The notes under the pieces were generated by a model that saw only the letters and a program-made list of their open reading frames with translations, was not told the DNA's origin and did no database searches. From contig BSWB01000002.1 of the NCBI GenBank assembly GCA_033239125.1, positions 9,705,001-9,769,000 of the forward strand: DNA of 64,000 nucleotides, written 5' to 3'. The first letter of the stretch is position 1; each line of letters begins with the position of its first letter. Positions 1 to 11,979 of the stretch are shown here, in pieces. The position numbers and the translations under genes were made by a program. The DNA is from Fagopyrum homotropicum (Eukaryota; Streptophyta; Magnoliopsida; Caryophyllales; Polygonaceae).

Positions 1-238
1 TCGGCTCGTTCGGGTAAAGTTCGGCTCGCTCGGCACTATATGAACATTAATTTAACCGAGCTACTCGGGCTCGGCTCGTCAGAAGCTCGGCTCGAGCTCG
101 TTCACTTTCTAAACTAGGCAAGTTTGAGCCCATTTTAAAGCTCGTATAAATTTTAGGCTCGACTCGGACTCGGCTCATTTATAAACGAGCCGAGGTTGAG
201 CATGTCGATACTCGGCTCGTTCGGCTCGTATTACACCC
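1..238. repeat. CGGCTCG-rich end of a dispersed repeat
   Basis: The first 240 bases are dominated by variants of TCGGCTCG and its complement CGAGCCGA, interspersed with AGCTCGGCTCGAGCTCG blocks. The run stops sharply after CGTATTACACCCTA at about 238 and ordinary AT-rich DNA follows. Such CGAGCCGA-rich ends are common at the edges of non-autonomous plant transposons, but the other end lies outside the window, so the class is not resolved. Confidence 0.5.
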
Positions 239-877
239 TAGTCTCAAAATGTTGATATTGTGAAGCGGTAGATGGAAAAGGGTTGCTGCAACAGGGGTAA
301 AGTAGTCACACAACTAAATTTGGTAACCCTTTTCAATTATATTAAATAATGAGTTCTAAACTTTTTATAATCATCATTATCTTCTACTTATTATCTTTGC
401 ACACAAACAACATGAGTTGCTCACATGGGACACGACATGAGAGTATGGAGAAAGAGCAAAGCCCTCTCTTAATGTAGAAAAAAACAAATTTCATTGCTTC
501 TAGATGCCCAATCCTCTAAAATGTCCTTTTATCCATTAATGCATTTTTCTTCTTCAAATAATTACTTTGATTATTTCCACTGAAATATAAATAAATTATT
601 TTAAATACGTGTCTCACTTATCCATTCATCTGTAATGTTGATAAAAATTCTCTTTATGGAAATTGTGAACTGTCTATTATTATAATTAAATTCTTAAACA
701 GGAAAATTGGCATTTCCTAATTTAATTATTGTCTATTATCTTTTTGAAAAAAGTGAAAAAAATACATGTATCTAATCATCAGCGTTACAAAATACAAAGT
801 ATGTAAATCAATAAATTAAAAAAAAAAGAAAAAAAAGGCCACAAATCAACAGCTAATCGGCATCTTCCCAAGACTAG
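239..877. other. Intergenic, upstream of the ALMT gene
   Basis: AT-rich sequence with homopolymer A runs and no coding potential on either strand. It presumably holds the promoter of the ALMT gene. No individual element other than the TATA box at 878 can be supported. Confidence 0.5.
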
Positions 878-884
878 TATAAAA
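878..884 (+). promoter_or_regulatory. Probable TATA box of the ALMT gene
   Basis: TATAAAA lies 127 bases upstream of the chosen ATG at 1011. A transcription start about 30 bases downstream (near 908) would exclude the out-of-frame ATG at 892 and leave a 5' leader of about 100 bases. Confidence 0.5.
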
Positions 885-928
885 TCCAACCATGTTGAAT
901 CAAATCTCTTCCTCTCGTTTCTCTAATT

Positions 929-982
929 ATGGTGATCTCCTTCGATCCGCAAAACACTTTTATAAATTGCTTTGCGATTTGA
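929..982 (+). promoter_or_regulatory. Candidate upstream ORF in the ALMT leader
   Basis: If transcription starts near 908, the first AUG of the message is at 929. It opens a 17-codon reading frame (MVISFDPQNTFINCFAI) that stops at 980-982, 28 bases before the main ATG at 1011. It could reduce translation of the main ORF. The leader start is inferred from the TATA box only. Confidence 0.3.
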
Positions 983-1010
983 AGCTTTTGAATTGCAAAT
1001 TGTCGTCGAA

Positions 1011-4000
1011 ATGTCCACCAGTGTGCAGGTATACTCTGATGCAGCCAAGGAGGGGTTGCTCTCGAGAGATTCTTATGCGCCTTTGGGGCTAGGTGGCTCC
1101 GATGGCGAGATTAGGGGTATCACTGACCTAAGGGACGGCTGCTTTCAGCGGATTTCTGATCGGATCACTGAATTTGGCGATGAAGTCAAGAGTAACGGTG
1201 CCAAACTCATAAAGATGGGAAGATCGGATCCAAGGAAGATCTTCTTTGCTGCGAAGATGGGGTTCTGTTTGGCGCTTGTTTCGTTCCTCATTTTCTTGAA
1301 AGAGCCGTTGAAGGATGCAAGCAAGTACTCTGTCTGGGGAATTCTCACTGTTGTTGTCGTCTTCGAATTCAGCGTAGGTATTGATTTCGTTTTTCGTTTT
1401 TTGGATGGTTCGAAATTCGTTCGTTTTTATTCCTACTGTTTGCTCGATATCTTGTAGAGAGTGTGTTATTATGAATTGAAAAAACGATGTTTAGTGACTC
1501 CAGATTTTTGGTTTCCGTAGGAGCAACTCTTAGCAAAGGACTCAACCGTTCAATTGGAACTCTTTCTGCTGGAGGACTGGCTCTAATTATAGCAGAGATA
1601 TCTGTTCGATGTGGAAAGTATGAAGAAGTTGTTCTTATTGTAAGCATCTTTCTTGCAGGTGAGCCTATCGCCAATCTCCATGATTTGTAGTGTAACCTGT
1701 CAGTGCTCACTGATAACATTTGATCTTCTATCCCATGTATTTGATCATGAACAATCGAGGCATGAATTGTTGCATTATTGTCGCTTAAATTCTTTCTATT
1801 TGACTCGCAGGATTCGTCATGAGCTACACTAAATTATATCCACCAATGAAACCATATGAGTATGGATTTCGGGTATTCCTGTTGACGTTTTCATTGGTGC
1901 TGGTCACCGGAAATAAGACTACAAAGTTCTTCCAGACAGCATTCTATCGGCTATTGCTGATTGCAGTCGGTGCTTCCGTTGCTTTTTCTGTAAACATATT
2001 TGTGCTCCCCATTTGGGCTGGTGAGGACCTTCACAAGTTGGTGGTGAAAAATTTCAAGGGTGTGGCAAAATCGTTGGAAGGTGATGCAGTACTTCAGCTT
2101 TAAATTTCTCCATTAAAAGTTTGCATGATCTCTTCTTCAATGATCTGACCTTCTTTTGTCTAGGCTGTGTTAATGGATACCTGCAATGTGTGGAGTATGA
2201 GAGGATCCCTTCGAAAATTCTTACGTACCAGGCTCATGATGACCCACTCTATGTTGGCTATAGAGCTGCTGTCCAGTCTTCTAGCCAAGAGGATTCTTTG
2301 GTATATTTGCACTTGCTACTGATACTTGTTTTCTTAGTTCAGTTTTTATGGTTGGCCATTATTTTCCTGAGTTTGTAACTTCTCCCTTTGCAGTTAGACT
2401 TCGCGAAGTGGGAGCCGCCTCATGGCCCTTATAGAATGTTCAGATATCCATGGCAAAATTATGTTAAAGTGGGCGGCTCATTGAGGCATTGTGCATTTAT
2501 GGTCATGGCAATGCACGGATGCATTCTTTCTGAAATACAGGTGAAGACTCTTAACTGTTGTTTCTGGTTCTAGTATTAAGTTATGAGATCGAAGTCTTGT
2601 TCCAGCTTCCTTATATAATGGTCCTCAAACTAGTAACCATATCTCTAATCAGCTAATGAAATCGTCCTGTTAATCCGGGGAATAAAGGACACTGGAACTT
2701 TGGAAGAGTGTTTGGATGGAACAACAAGTGGAAAGCATGAGAAGTTTTGCCATATAGGACTAACTACAAAATTATTTGAAATGCAAGTTATATTTGTGAA
2801 ACACTGTTGTTGTAATGTTTTAAATGACTTATCTAAATCTAGTAAGAGGAGAGTTTAAAGATGTATTATGGAGTCTTTGTTTGATCTAATTGCTTTCATA
2901 TTTTAGTCTTGAACTCTGGGAGACAGATTGGTACTTTAGCGTTTTAGGTGTCTGATGCTATATTTTAAACTGAAACAAAACCGATTGTTGAAGAAATTAT
3001 GCTTGTATTTCCCATTCAAATAAAATTTTAAACAAGTCTCAAGTTATAGAAGATATATAGATGCACAGCATACAGAAAGATCCAGAAGAATATCAAATAC
3101 AATTCATTAAAACATTGTGAAGCTCCATTCGGAATTCTTAGATACGGTGCTTTTATAGTTAAGCAGCCTTAGCTCTGGCTATGATTCTCTTGCCAGAATT
3201 GTCTCTTTTAGATTTTTCGATATTGGGTATTTTCTGTCATACAGTTTCCTAATTATCCCGAGAAGTCATATCCTGGAAAATAATCTCTGGTATGGAAGTT
3301 GTAATAGTTTCTCCTTCCCAATGAAATAGAGGAAATGTTTGCCTAACATAGAAGCATGAGATCAAGTAAAGGGTAAATCTGAAAACCTTTGATGACAGTT
3401 TTTTTGTCGTGGTCATGAACTAGTTTCTGTTTTTTACTTATAAGCTTTTTGCAATATGAACAGGCACCGCCGGAGAAGAGAAATGTATTTGCAAATGAGC
3501 TTAAAAGAGTAGGCAATGCTGGGGCGAAAGTGTTGCTTGAAATCGGTAGCAAGCTTGAGAAAATGGAGAAACTGAACCCAGGAGATATACTAGCAGAGGC
3601 ACATCAGGCAGCTGAGGATCTGCAAATGAAAATAGATGAAAAAGCATACCTCCTCATCAATTTCGGTAGCTGGGAAGAAGGCAAGCGTCTCAAGGAATGC
3701 GAGGATCTTGAAAAGGAAAACAACAACAATGCTGTAATAAGATCTCTTAGCGAGATCGGCTTTGACCCCATATCAGCAGAACCAGCATTCAACAGACCCG
3801 AGCGAAAAGATTCAAAAATTTCCAACACAAACTTCAATCGTTCATTCATTGGTTGGGGCTCAACAACTCAAATGGGTTCCACAGGCAACATGATAGGTAG
3901 GATGAGATGGCCATCTCGGATTCTATCGCCTGCAGAAATGCCAATCAGTGAACGCGAAGCTAGAACAATAGAAAGTGCAAGCGCCTTGCAGTTAGCAACA

Positions 4001-4168
4001 TTTTCTTCCCATTTGATAGAGTTTGTTGCCAGGCTTCAGAATCTTGTTGACGCTTATAATGAGCTCGGCGAGCTAGCGAATTTCAAGGATCCAACGAACC
4101 TACCAGTTGAGCAAGAGTCCAATGGATTTTGGAGAAGGCTTTTCATGTGCTTTCAGATTAAGAATTGA
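1011..4168 (+). CDS. Aluminium-activated malate transporter, ALMT9-like
   Basis: Encodes a plant anion channel of the ALMT family, which moves malate or chloride; ALMT9-type members sit in the tonoplast. Six exons join in frame: 1011-1377, 1521-1658, 1811-2080, 2164-2300, 2394-2540 and 3464-4168, all with GT-AG introns, giving 587 residues (Arabidopsis ALMT9 is about 600). Family signatures are SDPRKIFFAAK before the first membrane helix, YSVWGILTVVVVFEFSVGAT, GTLSAGGLAL, YPPMKPYEYGFRVFLLT, VLPIWAGEDLHKLVVKNF, the WEPPHGPY motif and a long soluble C-terminal half ending in FSSHLIEFVARLQNLVDAYN. About six hydrophobic helices lie in residues 80-230. The in-frame TTG at 972 is not a start, so the ATG at 1011 was chosen. 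Intron 5 (923 bp) is the longest. No stops or frameshifts were seen. The sub-clade and substrate are inferred from similarity. Confidence 0.93.
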
Positions 4169-4328
4169 GTCTTACATATTGGAAGGCTCTTTACCCTGCT
4201 CACTGAAATGGCCATATTTAGCTTAAATGTAAGAGAAAAGATATGAGTGATTTATTGTTACATAATGCAGCATTAATCTACCCATTTCTTATAGCTTCTC
4301 TTACATCATCTCATTCACCATTGAACAC

Positions 4329-4334
4329 AATAAA
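4329..4334 (+). terminator. Putative poly(A) signal of the ALMT gene
   Basis: AATAAA about 160 bases after the ALMT stop codon, in an AT-rich 3' region; a plausible polyadenylation signal. Confidence 0.4.
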
Positions 4335-4843
4335 GATTTATAGGGAGGTTTTAAGGTTTCTTCTTGCGTTTTTTCTTGTCATTTGTTTCTCCTCTTTCCA
4401 TTGATGCATCATTTGTCATTTGTTCAACAGTATTGACCGAGGAGGACGAGGAGTCACAACGTTCAAGCAGCAGGTATTGCAAGATTGATTCAATTAGTAC
4501 TTCAGTGATAGATCTGTTTTATAACCCGTAGACGTAGGGGTGGACATAAATTCTGGGTGGACATAAATTCTGATTAATCCGTCTCGTTCCTGTCCCGATA
4601 TTCAGGCGGAATTTGAAAAAAAAAGTGCAGGCCTCTTGAATTGGTAATTTGGTGTCAATTTTTTATTTATTTATTTCGTCCCACGTGGGACAAGGCCTGC
4701 ACGTCACGAAAAAGAAAGTTGTAAATCTCATTCTGTCCTGTCTCATTTATAATATGCGTGAAGGGACGCGGGGAGACCTCCATCCCGCTCCGTCCCATCC
4801 CATGCCCAGCCTAGGGCTTAGACGATTACATAGCTCTATCTGT
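4335..4843. other. Convergent intergenic region
   Basis: Lies between the 3' ends of the ALMT gene (+) and the carboxylesterase gene (-). It contains a 17-bp perfect tandem duplication (4538-4571) and an ATTTATTTATTT stretch at 4661-4674. Read on the minus strand this stretch gives overlapping AATAAA signals for the carboxylesterase transcript. No gene was seen. Confidence 0.5.
4538..4571. repeat. Two tandem copies of a 17-bp unit
   Basis: GGGTGGACATAAATTCT occurs twice head to tail without mismatch, followed by unrelated sequence. It looks like a recent slippage duplication in non-coding DNA. Confidence 0.85.
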
Positions 4844-5842
4844 TCATCTATTGATGAAGGTCTTTATGTGAGAAATCATCTCCTGGGTTCTAATCTGTGA
4901 GATTAGAGACTTGTCAAGAACCTGAAAAGCATGCCCTACACCTTTATAAACTACATACTCCACTCTACTCCCAACATCAGCCAAGGCCTCACAAAACTCC
5001 AAATCTATATCCTTCAACATGTCTAATTCTGAAATGCACACCATAGTGGCAGGAAACGCCATTGTCAAAGCCCCTAACTTGATGGGCGAGTCCCTTCCGA
5101 TCGGGTTGCACCAAGGATGATCGCGGTTTGACCCACTTGGCAATGCCAACCGCCAATACGCATCCGAGATAGACGAATTCAACGCTGATGACGATGATCT
5201 CGTAGGATGATTACCAGATTCGGTCCTAGCTTCAAAACCGAAAAATGGCTGTAACAATATAATGCCTCTAATGCTCAAGGGCCTAATAAGTTTAGAAGCT
5301 ATAAGCCTTATGGTCACATTGTAGGCTATGTTGCCCCCTGCACTATCTCCCCCTAGGAACAAATTATCTACACTCGTACCAAATTGTGATCCTTTGTGCT
5401 TTAACAACCACATGATAACCTTAACACCATCTTCATACGCAGCCGGAAGACGGTTTTCAGGTGCCAATCGGTAGTCAACCGACACGACAATGCACCGAGA
5501 TTCACCCGCCAGCCGGCCTAAGAATTCATGGTAGCATTTCCAAGCCGCGGAGCCGACACAAAAGCCGCCTCCATGAAAGTAAACCAACGTAGGAACATTG
5601 ACATTGTTGTCAAAACAACATTTTAGAGCATAGATACGTGCCCAAATGCTAGTTGCCTTGTCAATGACTATGTCTTGGGTCACGACCCGAAGATCGGGAA
5701 CCAACGTGGGTGCAACACATGGCACAATATCGGGTCGCTCCACGTGCCCGTCTTTGAAGACCCTAATGAGCCCTTGAATCTCCTCAACTACAACTCCATG
5801 CTCTATGTTGGTGTTGTGCTTGGCTTTGCTATTAACACCCAT
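4844..5842 (-). CDS. Plant class I carboxylesterase (CXE, alpha/beta hydrolase)
   Basis: A 332-residue alpha/beta-hydrolase of the plant carboxylesterase/GID1-like family, which hydrolyses short acyl or xenobiotic esters, probably in the cytosol. The oxyanion-hole HGGG is at residues 90-93 and the nucleophile elbow GDSAGGN starts at 165 (Ser167). The acid is in SELDMLKD (Asp274) and the base in GVGHAF (His304). The full Ser-Asp-His triad is therefore present, which argues for an active esterase rather than a GID1 gibberellin receptor, where the His is replaced. The ORF has no intron, as in many CXE genes, and its ATG has a TATA box about 60 bases upstream. There is no signal peptide. It converges on the ALMT gene but shows no functional link to it. 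The substrate cannot be read from sequence. Confidence 0.92.
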   Translation of the reverse strand: MGVNSKAKHNTNIEHGVVVEEIQGLIRVFKDGHVERPDIVPCVAPTLVPDLRVVTQDIVIDKATSIWARIYALKCCFDNNVNVPTLVYFHGGGFCVGSAAWKCYHEFLGRLAGESRCIVVSVDYRLAPENRLPAAYEDGVKVIMWLLKHKGSQFGTSVDNLFLGGDSAGGNIAYNVTIRLIASKLIRPLSIRGIILLQPFFGFEARTESGNHPTRSSSSALNSSISDAYWRLALPSGSNRDHPWCNPIGRDSPIKLGALTMAFPATMVCISELDMLKDIDLEFCEALADVGSRVEYVVYKGVGHAFQVLDKSLISQIRTQEMISHIKTFINR

Positions 5843-5902
5843 TTTTCTTCTCGTAACAAAGCCAATGTGTGTGTTTTGTGTTATGTAATAGAGCTTAATG
5901 GC

Positions 5903-5912
5903 TTATATATAT
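5903..5912 (-). promoter_or_regulatory. TATA box of the carboxylesterase gene
   Basis: On the minus strand the sequence reads TATATATAAGC, about 60 bases upstream of the ATG at 5842. This is a good TATA-box match and places the transcript start close to 5875. Confidence 0.55.
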
Positions 5913-7639
5913 GGTTTGTGATGTCTTCTACGCTATGGACTATGGTTTGGTGTTTCTTCTAGGCTTAGCTTTTTCACGTTTTCAACGATTGCAGCGCAAT
6001 GGCAGCTTCTTTTGACTAAAATGCATATTGGATGGCTGTAAATTGTAATGGGCAATCCCCACTCAATGTTCATGAGTCAATAAGATGATGGGTTTAATAC
6101 AAATATTGCAAATGCAGCAGGTTGATGAAGTTTTGTTGCCCCTTTAACTATTTATAATTCTTGGAATGTGTATGCTTATATATGAATGTCGTATCTAATG
6201 GGCTATAAAAAAAATGTAGGGAGAAGGTAATATGTCTTTTTTATTTATATAAATCTAATAAAATCTAATAATAATTTTCTGATCAATTTTTCAAAAAATG
6301 CAATAATTATGTCTATATACATTATATTGTATTATTTTGTGTGTGTTTTTTATGTGGGTTAATTTGTATAAGATATTTTGAAAACCAAGCTCCCAAAAAA
6401 CCAATAATTTGTATAAGATATTATTCTTAACTCCAAACAGCACATATTAATACCAATAATTTGAAACTCCGTGACAACAAAACTTATTAGATTTTAAACA
6501 CAACAATAGTTTGTGTATGACAATTGATAACTTAATAAATAATATCTTCTACGCCTAATTAAAAGATAAAATCTTGTTTAGGAATAACTCGTATCGGAAA
6601 CATCGTCCTCAATTAGAAATGAAACCAACCTTAATCATCAATTGAGCCGCTCTAATGGGTGGTTATACATAATAAGCCATTTGACAGGTGGTTAGTTACA
6701 AATGACCCTATATTAAAGGTTCGTGCAATTTCTTTTTATAACGGGTACACGATCGTGTAACGTTTTTCATGAACAAAATAATCGTGAATATGTTCATCTT
6801 AAATATATGTATAAAAAACAATACATTACACAACTTTATAGTTTTGAACTCTCGTTAAAAGGTTCTCCCTCCTACCATATTACCACTTTGACAACTAAAA
6901 TCTCTTTATTCTTTTCATTACAAAAAAATATAATTGGTTCCAAAAGGGTTTGATATATTGTTCATCATTTCCTTACATTGTATTGGTTGATTGTTGATCT
7001 AAATGAATGGATAACAAAGTAATGCAAATGAACAATTAGAAAATGCACAATCATAGTACACCTTGTATTTCCATCATAGTGCATGATCGTGAGGTGCACA
7101 ATTGTGCACCTCTTTATAAACCAAAACGCACGATCGTGCATGAATGACGCACAATCCTACACCTATGGAACACCATAAATAGGTGGCATAGTCAAAATCG
7201 TTATTATTTATGATCGAACGTCTTTTAGATGTTCTCAGTTTCTCTCTCATCATCATAATGGATGTTTTTCCATGATCTTATTCCTATATATATATATACT
7301 AATCGGAAGTAAAATATTAACTAAATGTAGAAAAAAAGATAAATGGTATTTTAAATTTTATAGCCAAAAAAAATTAAATATTTCTATTAAATCTAAACTT
7401 TTAGTCTATAAACGAAGATAGGAAGTAAGTATATATCCAATAATTGTGTGAGTCATTCTTCACTTTTCTAGTAGTATTATAAGCCTCAAAAGTCAAAGTA
7501 CATGCATCAATTATCATATATACCTTAATATTAAGGACATTAAAGTCATAAGCTATAACCTTCCAGCACCAATCAACAACTTCTCATAGTAGGACTGCCA
7601 ATTTTGCTCAAATAATAATGTGTCAGCTGTAAAGTTTTG
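5913..7639. other. Intergenic region without a recognisable gene
   Basis: AT-rich, with only short non-conserved reading frames. A stretch at 6648-6715 resembles one at 11840-11905 (shared GGTTAGTT.CAAATGA.), so part of it is repetitive. The 6740-7150 section is unusual for clustered CGATCGTG motifs and palindromes, annotated separately. Confidence 0.5.
7091..7112. repeat. Perfect 22-bp palindrome
   Basis: The 22 bases centred on CACAATTGTG are identical to their reverse complement. A second perfect palindrome, GCACGATCGTGC, lies at 7128-7139, and GCATGATCGTG sits just upstream at 7081. No coding context was seen. Confidence 0.8.
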
Positions 7640-8091
7640 GTAATATATTTATCTTATTGAACTCATTTATACATTAAATCAACTATAGTAGCATGTCCAA
7701 TTGTCTTTATGATAACTAGCCGATTATATGTGATACATGACCACACTTTTAGAACGGTGATTGAGTGTGTGAAACTTGAGATGGCAAATATTGGCTTCTT
7801 TGGACGACAACTCTCCTTCATGCTAACTTTTTCACTCAACAACCCTCAATCCAATAGAACTACACCATTGTCGCTTTGATCATCCTTCCTTTTCTTTTAA
7901 AGCGCCTTTTCAATTCAATAATAAGAAATTACGTCCTTGTATCATATATTATCGCTCCAAAAAACCACGAACATCATGTCATAAAAACACATCTCATATA
8001 TGCATTTGCTCTTTATCAAGCATAAGTATTGCATAAATTCATTCTCTTTCATATTTATAAATTCATCGAACCAATATCAAACAAGTTCTTA

Positions 8092-8560
8092 CGTGGGAAA
8101 GCCTAATCAGGTTATGATTTCTCATCGTGGTCATAGTCTTAAGCAAATGTAATGAAACATCGTGGAGAAAGGTTGTCGTACAATTATGACCACAAAACTT
8201 GTATGAGATGATATTTCTGAACTCGAAAAACATTTCCTTGGGTTTTTCATCATTTATACTTAATTTTTCAAATACAAGTTATAACGTTGCATTTTTTTTC
8301 ATATCTGCTCAATCTTTCTTGTTCAAATTTGGCTTTTAATTCAGCCTCTCTCCCAACTTTCTCATGAACTCTTCCTACAAACAAAATTTTGTCCTCGTGA
8401 GTAGTTACAATACTATAACACAGATGAATGTATCCATATACCTTGATTTTTTCATCATTTATATACGTGGGATACATTAATCTACTAATGCGTTCATCAA
8501 GAATTTGTACCCATATACCTTCATATATTTGGTATATATGCCAAACACGCCCTCATTTCA
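8092..8560. pseudogene. Scrambled PABP fragments, partly inverted
   Basis: A short plus-strand piece (8092-8135) matches the start of RRM2 seen in later copies. It runs directly into a piece in the opposite orientation (about 8128-8405), whose minus-strand translation contains FVGRVHEKVGREAELKAKF, the RRM3-RRM4 linker of PABP. A further direct piece at 8480-8507 reads like the RRM2 start again. At about 8509-8560 is a fragment related to the MITE candidate of the third unit. The copy is clearly non-functional. Confidence 0.6.
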
Positions 8561-8789
8561 GTTCCCATTATATGTTTTATCAAGCAAAAGTATTGCATGC
8601 ATTCATTCTCATTCCTATTTATGATTCTATCGAACAAATACCAAACAAGTCCTTATGCAGGATACATCAATCTGTGTTATAATATTGTTTGCATATTATT
8701 GGTATTCATTGATGAATATTCTAACTTTATTGGCATTTGTTTATGAATGTTCTATTTTTGTTGGTTTACTTGTAGTAGTTGATACCATG

Positions 8790-9990
8790 TAATTCCTGAA
8801 TTTTACCTCGGTGAATGAAAAGCCTAATAGGGTTATGTTTTCTCATCGCGATCCTAGTCTTTGCAAGACTGATCTTACTAATGTGTTCGTCAAGAATTTG
8901 GATGCTTTTATTGATAACACGACATTGTCTGAGACTTTTATAACTTTTGGTACAATACTTTGTTGTAAAGTTGCCCTTTATAGCAGTGGTCAATCAAAAT
9001 GGTATGACTATGTACAATTTGATACAAAAAAAGACATTGTTAGAGACTTTTGCAACTTTTGGTACTATACTTTGTTATAAATCTACTCTTAATAGTAGTG
9101 GTCAATCAAAATGACATGACTATGTACACTTTGATACAAAAAAAGATGCAACAACTATAATTATTCGTTTGAATGGAATGCTTCTTCATGACAAACAAGT
9201 GTATGTTGGCCTTGATCGTCAAGAAAGGGCAAAGGAAATTCTCCAAAGTTCACTAACATATATGTAAAAACTCTATCGGAGACTATTTATGATGACGACC
9301 TTAAGAACATGTTTTGCCCTTTTGGTGTTGTGACTAGTGTTGTTGTTATGTCCGATTGAATGGGAAGTCAAAATGCTTAAGCTTTGTGAACTTCAAACGC
9401 CTAACTTTTTCTGATTTTTCAATTGAGAAGTTGAATGGAACTACTCATAAGGACATGCAAACTTTTGTTTGTAAGAAGAGTTCAGGAGAAAGTTGAGAGA
9501 GAGAGACTGAATTAAGAGCCAAATTTGAACAATAAATGTTGAGCCAAATATAAAAAATGCAAAGTTCAAACTTGTATATGAAACTTTTTGTTGACAATAT
9601 AAATGATGAAAAATTCAAGAAAATGTGTTTCGAGTATAGAAATATCACCTCATGCAAGGTTTGCGATCATAATTGTATTACAATCTTTGTCCATGATGTT
9701 TCATTACGTTTGCTTAAGTTTATTCAAATAATTTTTTAAGTCATGCTTGATGCCAAGGGTGCAAGCAAGAGTTCTAGTTTGTTTCCTTTTCAACACTAGA
9801 GGAAGCCACAAGGGTTGTTAGTCATCTTTTCAATTCTTATTGTATTTTTTGTCTTCTACTTTCAAGTTATGAAATTACCCATCCGTATATTCACTTATCG
9901 AAAATGAATGGCGTTATGGTGGAAAAAACCCAATGTATGTTGTTGTGACCCAACGTAATTAAAGAAGAGAGAAAAGTAAGGCTACATGTC
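8790..9990 (+). pseudogene. PABP-like pseudogene, copy 1 (RRM2-RRM4)
   Basis: Translation shows PNRVMFSHRDPSLCKTDL and NVFVKNLDAFIDNTTLSE (RRM1-2 junction and RRM2 RNP2), then VQFDTKKD, then SPKFTNIYVKTLSETIYDDD (RRM3). The RRM4 remnant and the GGTTGTAAGT exon end follow. A segment around 9035-9120 partly repeats the preceding RRM2 segment. Frameshifts and stops break every RRM. The exon end followed by GTAAGT and a later piece resembling the next PABP exon suggests a genomic, intron-containing copy rather than a retrocopy. Poly(A)-binding protein normally binds mRNA tails; nothing here could encode it. Confidence 0.7.
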
Positions 9991-10619
9991 AATGTTTTAT
10001 ACTTCGATGAGTAATCATAAATCCTACCTACATTTAAGATTTAGTTTTTTTGTAATAAATGTAATCACCATTAATACACATTTAATAACTTTATTTTTTA
10101 ATAACAACCTATATATCTTTATATATTTATCTTATTGAACTCAATTTATACATTAAATCAACTATTGTTAAATGCCCAATTGTCTTTACGAAAACTAGCC
10201 TATTTTATGTGACACATGACCACACTTCGAGAACGATGATTGAAATGTGTGAAACTCGAGATGAAGTCTATTGGCTTCTTTGGACGACAACTCCCCTTTA
10301 TGATCACTTTTCTACTCAATAACACTCGATCCAATAGAACTACACTATCGTCGCTTTGATCATTCTCCCTTTCCTTTTATAGCGTCTTTTCAATTCTATA
10401 ACGAGAATTTTCGCTCTTGTGACATATATTATCGCCCCAAATAACCACGAACATCATGTCATAAAATCACATCTCATGCATATGCCCTTTATCAAGCATA
10501 AGTATTGCGTAGACTCATTCTTATTCATATAAATAATTCCATCGAATCAATATCAAACAAGTCCTTACGTGGGATACATTCATATGTGTTATAGTATTGT
10601 AGCTATTAGTTCCATGTAA

Positions 10620-11715
10620 TTCCTGAATTTTACACCGGTCAATGGAAAGCCTAATCGGGTTATGATTTTTCATCGCGGTCCTAGTCTTCGCAAGAGTGGT
10701 GTTGTTATGTGTTCATCAAGAATTTAGATATTTTTACTGATAACAAGACATATTGTGAAACTTTTGCAACTTTTGGTACAATCCTTTCTTGTACAGTTGC
10801 TCTTAATATCAATTGTTAGTCAAAGGGATATGGCTATGTAAAGTTTGATACAAAAGAAAATACAACAACTATAACTATTCGTTTGAATGAATGCTTCTTC
10901 ATGAATAACAAGTGTATGTTGGCCTTTTTCTTCATCTTCATGAAAAGGGTAGCGAGAATTCTCCAAAGTTCACTAACATTTATGTGAAAAATATATTGAA
11001 GAGTATTTCTGATAAAAACCTTAAGAAAAAGTTTGGCCTTTTTGGTGTTATGGCTAGTGTTGTTATGAATGATTTGAATAGGAAATCGAAATGTTTTGAC
11101 TTTGTGAAATTTGAAAGCCTGGATTTTTCTGATGTTGCAATTGAGAAGTTGAATGGAACTAATCATGATGACAAAGTTTTGTTTGTAGGAAGAGTCAATA
11201 GAAAGTTAGGAGAGATGTTGAATTAAGAGTCAAATTTGAAAAGAAAGATTTATCAGATATCAAAAAAAGAATGGTTTTAACTTATAATTTGAAAAATAGC
11301 GATGACAATATAAATGATGAAAAACTTAAGAAAATGTTTTTCGAGTTCTGAAATATCATCTCATGCAAGGTTTGTGGTCATTATTGTTAGACAACCTTTT
11401 TCCGTGATATTTCACTATACTTAAGTTTATTGAAATATTTTTGTAGGTCATGCTTTGTGCAAAAGAGTATAGGCAAGGGTTCTGGTTTTGTTGCCTTTTC
11501 TACACTAGAGAAAGCCATAAGGGTTGTAAGTTATCTTTCGATTCTTATTGTATTTTTTGTCTTCGATTTTTGAGTTATGACATCACTCATCCATATTTTT
11601 AATTGCCGAAAAAGAATGAGAATATGGTGGGAAGAAAACCTTTGTATATTGTTGTGGCCCAACACATAGAAGAGAGGAAAGTAAGGCTACTTGTCAGTGT
11701 TATATACTTCAATGA
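10620..11715 (+). pseudogene. PABP-like pseudogene, copy 2
   Basis: Same order of blocks as copy 1. The longest open piece (10912-11226) reads FTNIYVKNILKSISDKN and FDFVKFESLDF, then DKVLFVGRVNRKLGE, matching RRM3 and the following linker. RRM2 upstream and RRM4 downstream are broken by frameshifts. The copy ends in the GAAGAGAGG block shared by all units. Confidence 0.7.
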
Positions 11716-11979
11716 GTGATCAAAAATCCTTCCTACATATAAGATTCAATTTTTTATAATATTTAAAAAAGTGGGTTCCTTAAACGAAAAAATAAACAAA
11801 ATATGGGGACGAGTGTTATTTTGTTAATGGAACACCTGTGATGACCAGTTATGGACAATAAGACGTTTAAAGGGATGGTTAGTTGCAAATGACTCTATTA
11901 ACGGGTAGTTTTTGTCTTTTTGGTAATTTACTCTTATTAGTTTCAACGTCTAAGGCTCTGATTACTCGTAGAAGCTAAC

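Noticed and set aside
892..1092. ATG at 892 as start of the ALMT gene
   Set aside because: Different frame from the ALMT exon and only 8 bases after the TATA box, so probably not transcribed; an in-frame TTG at 972 is not a credible plant start.
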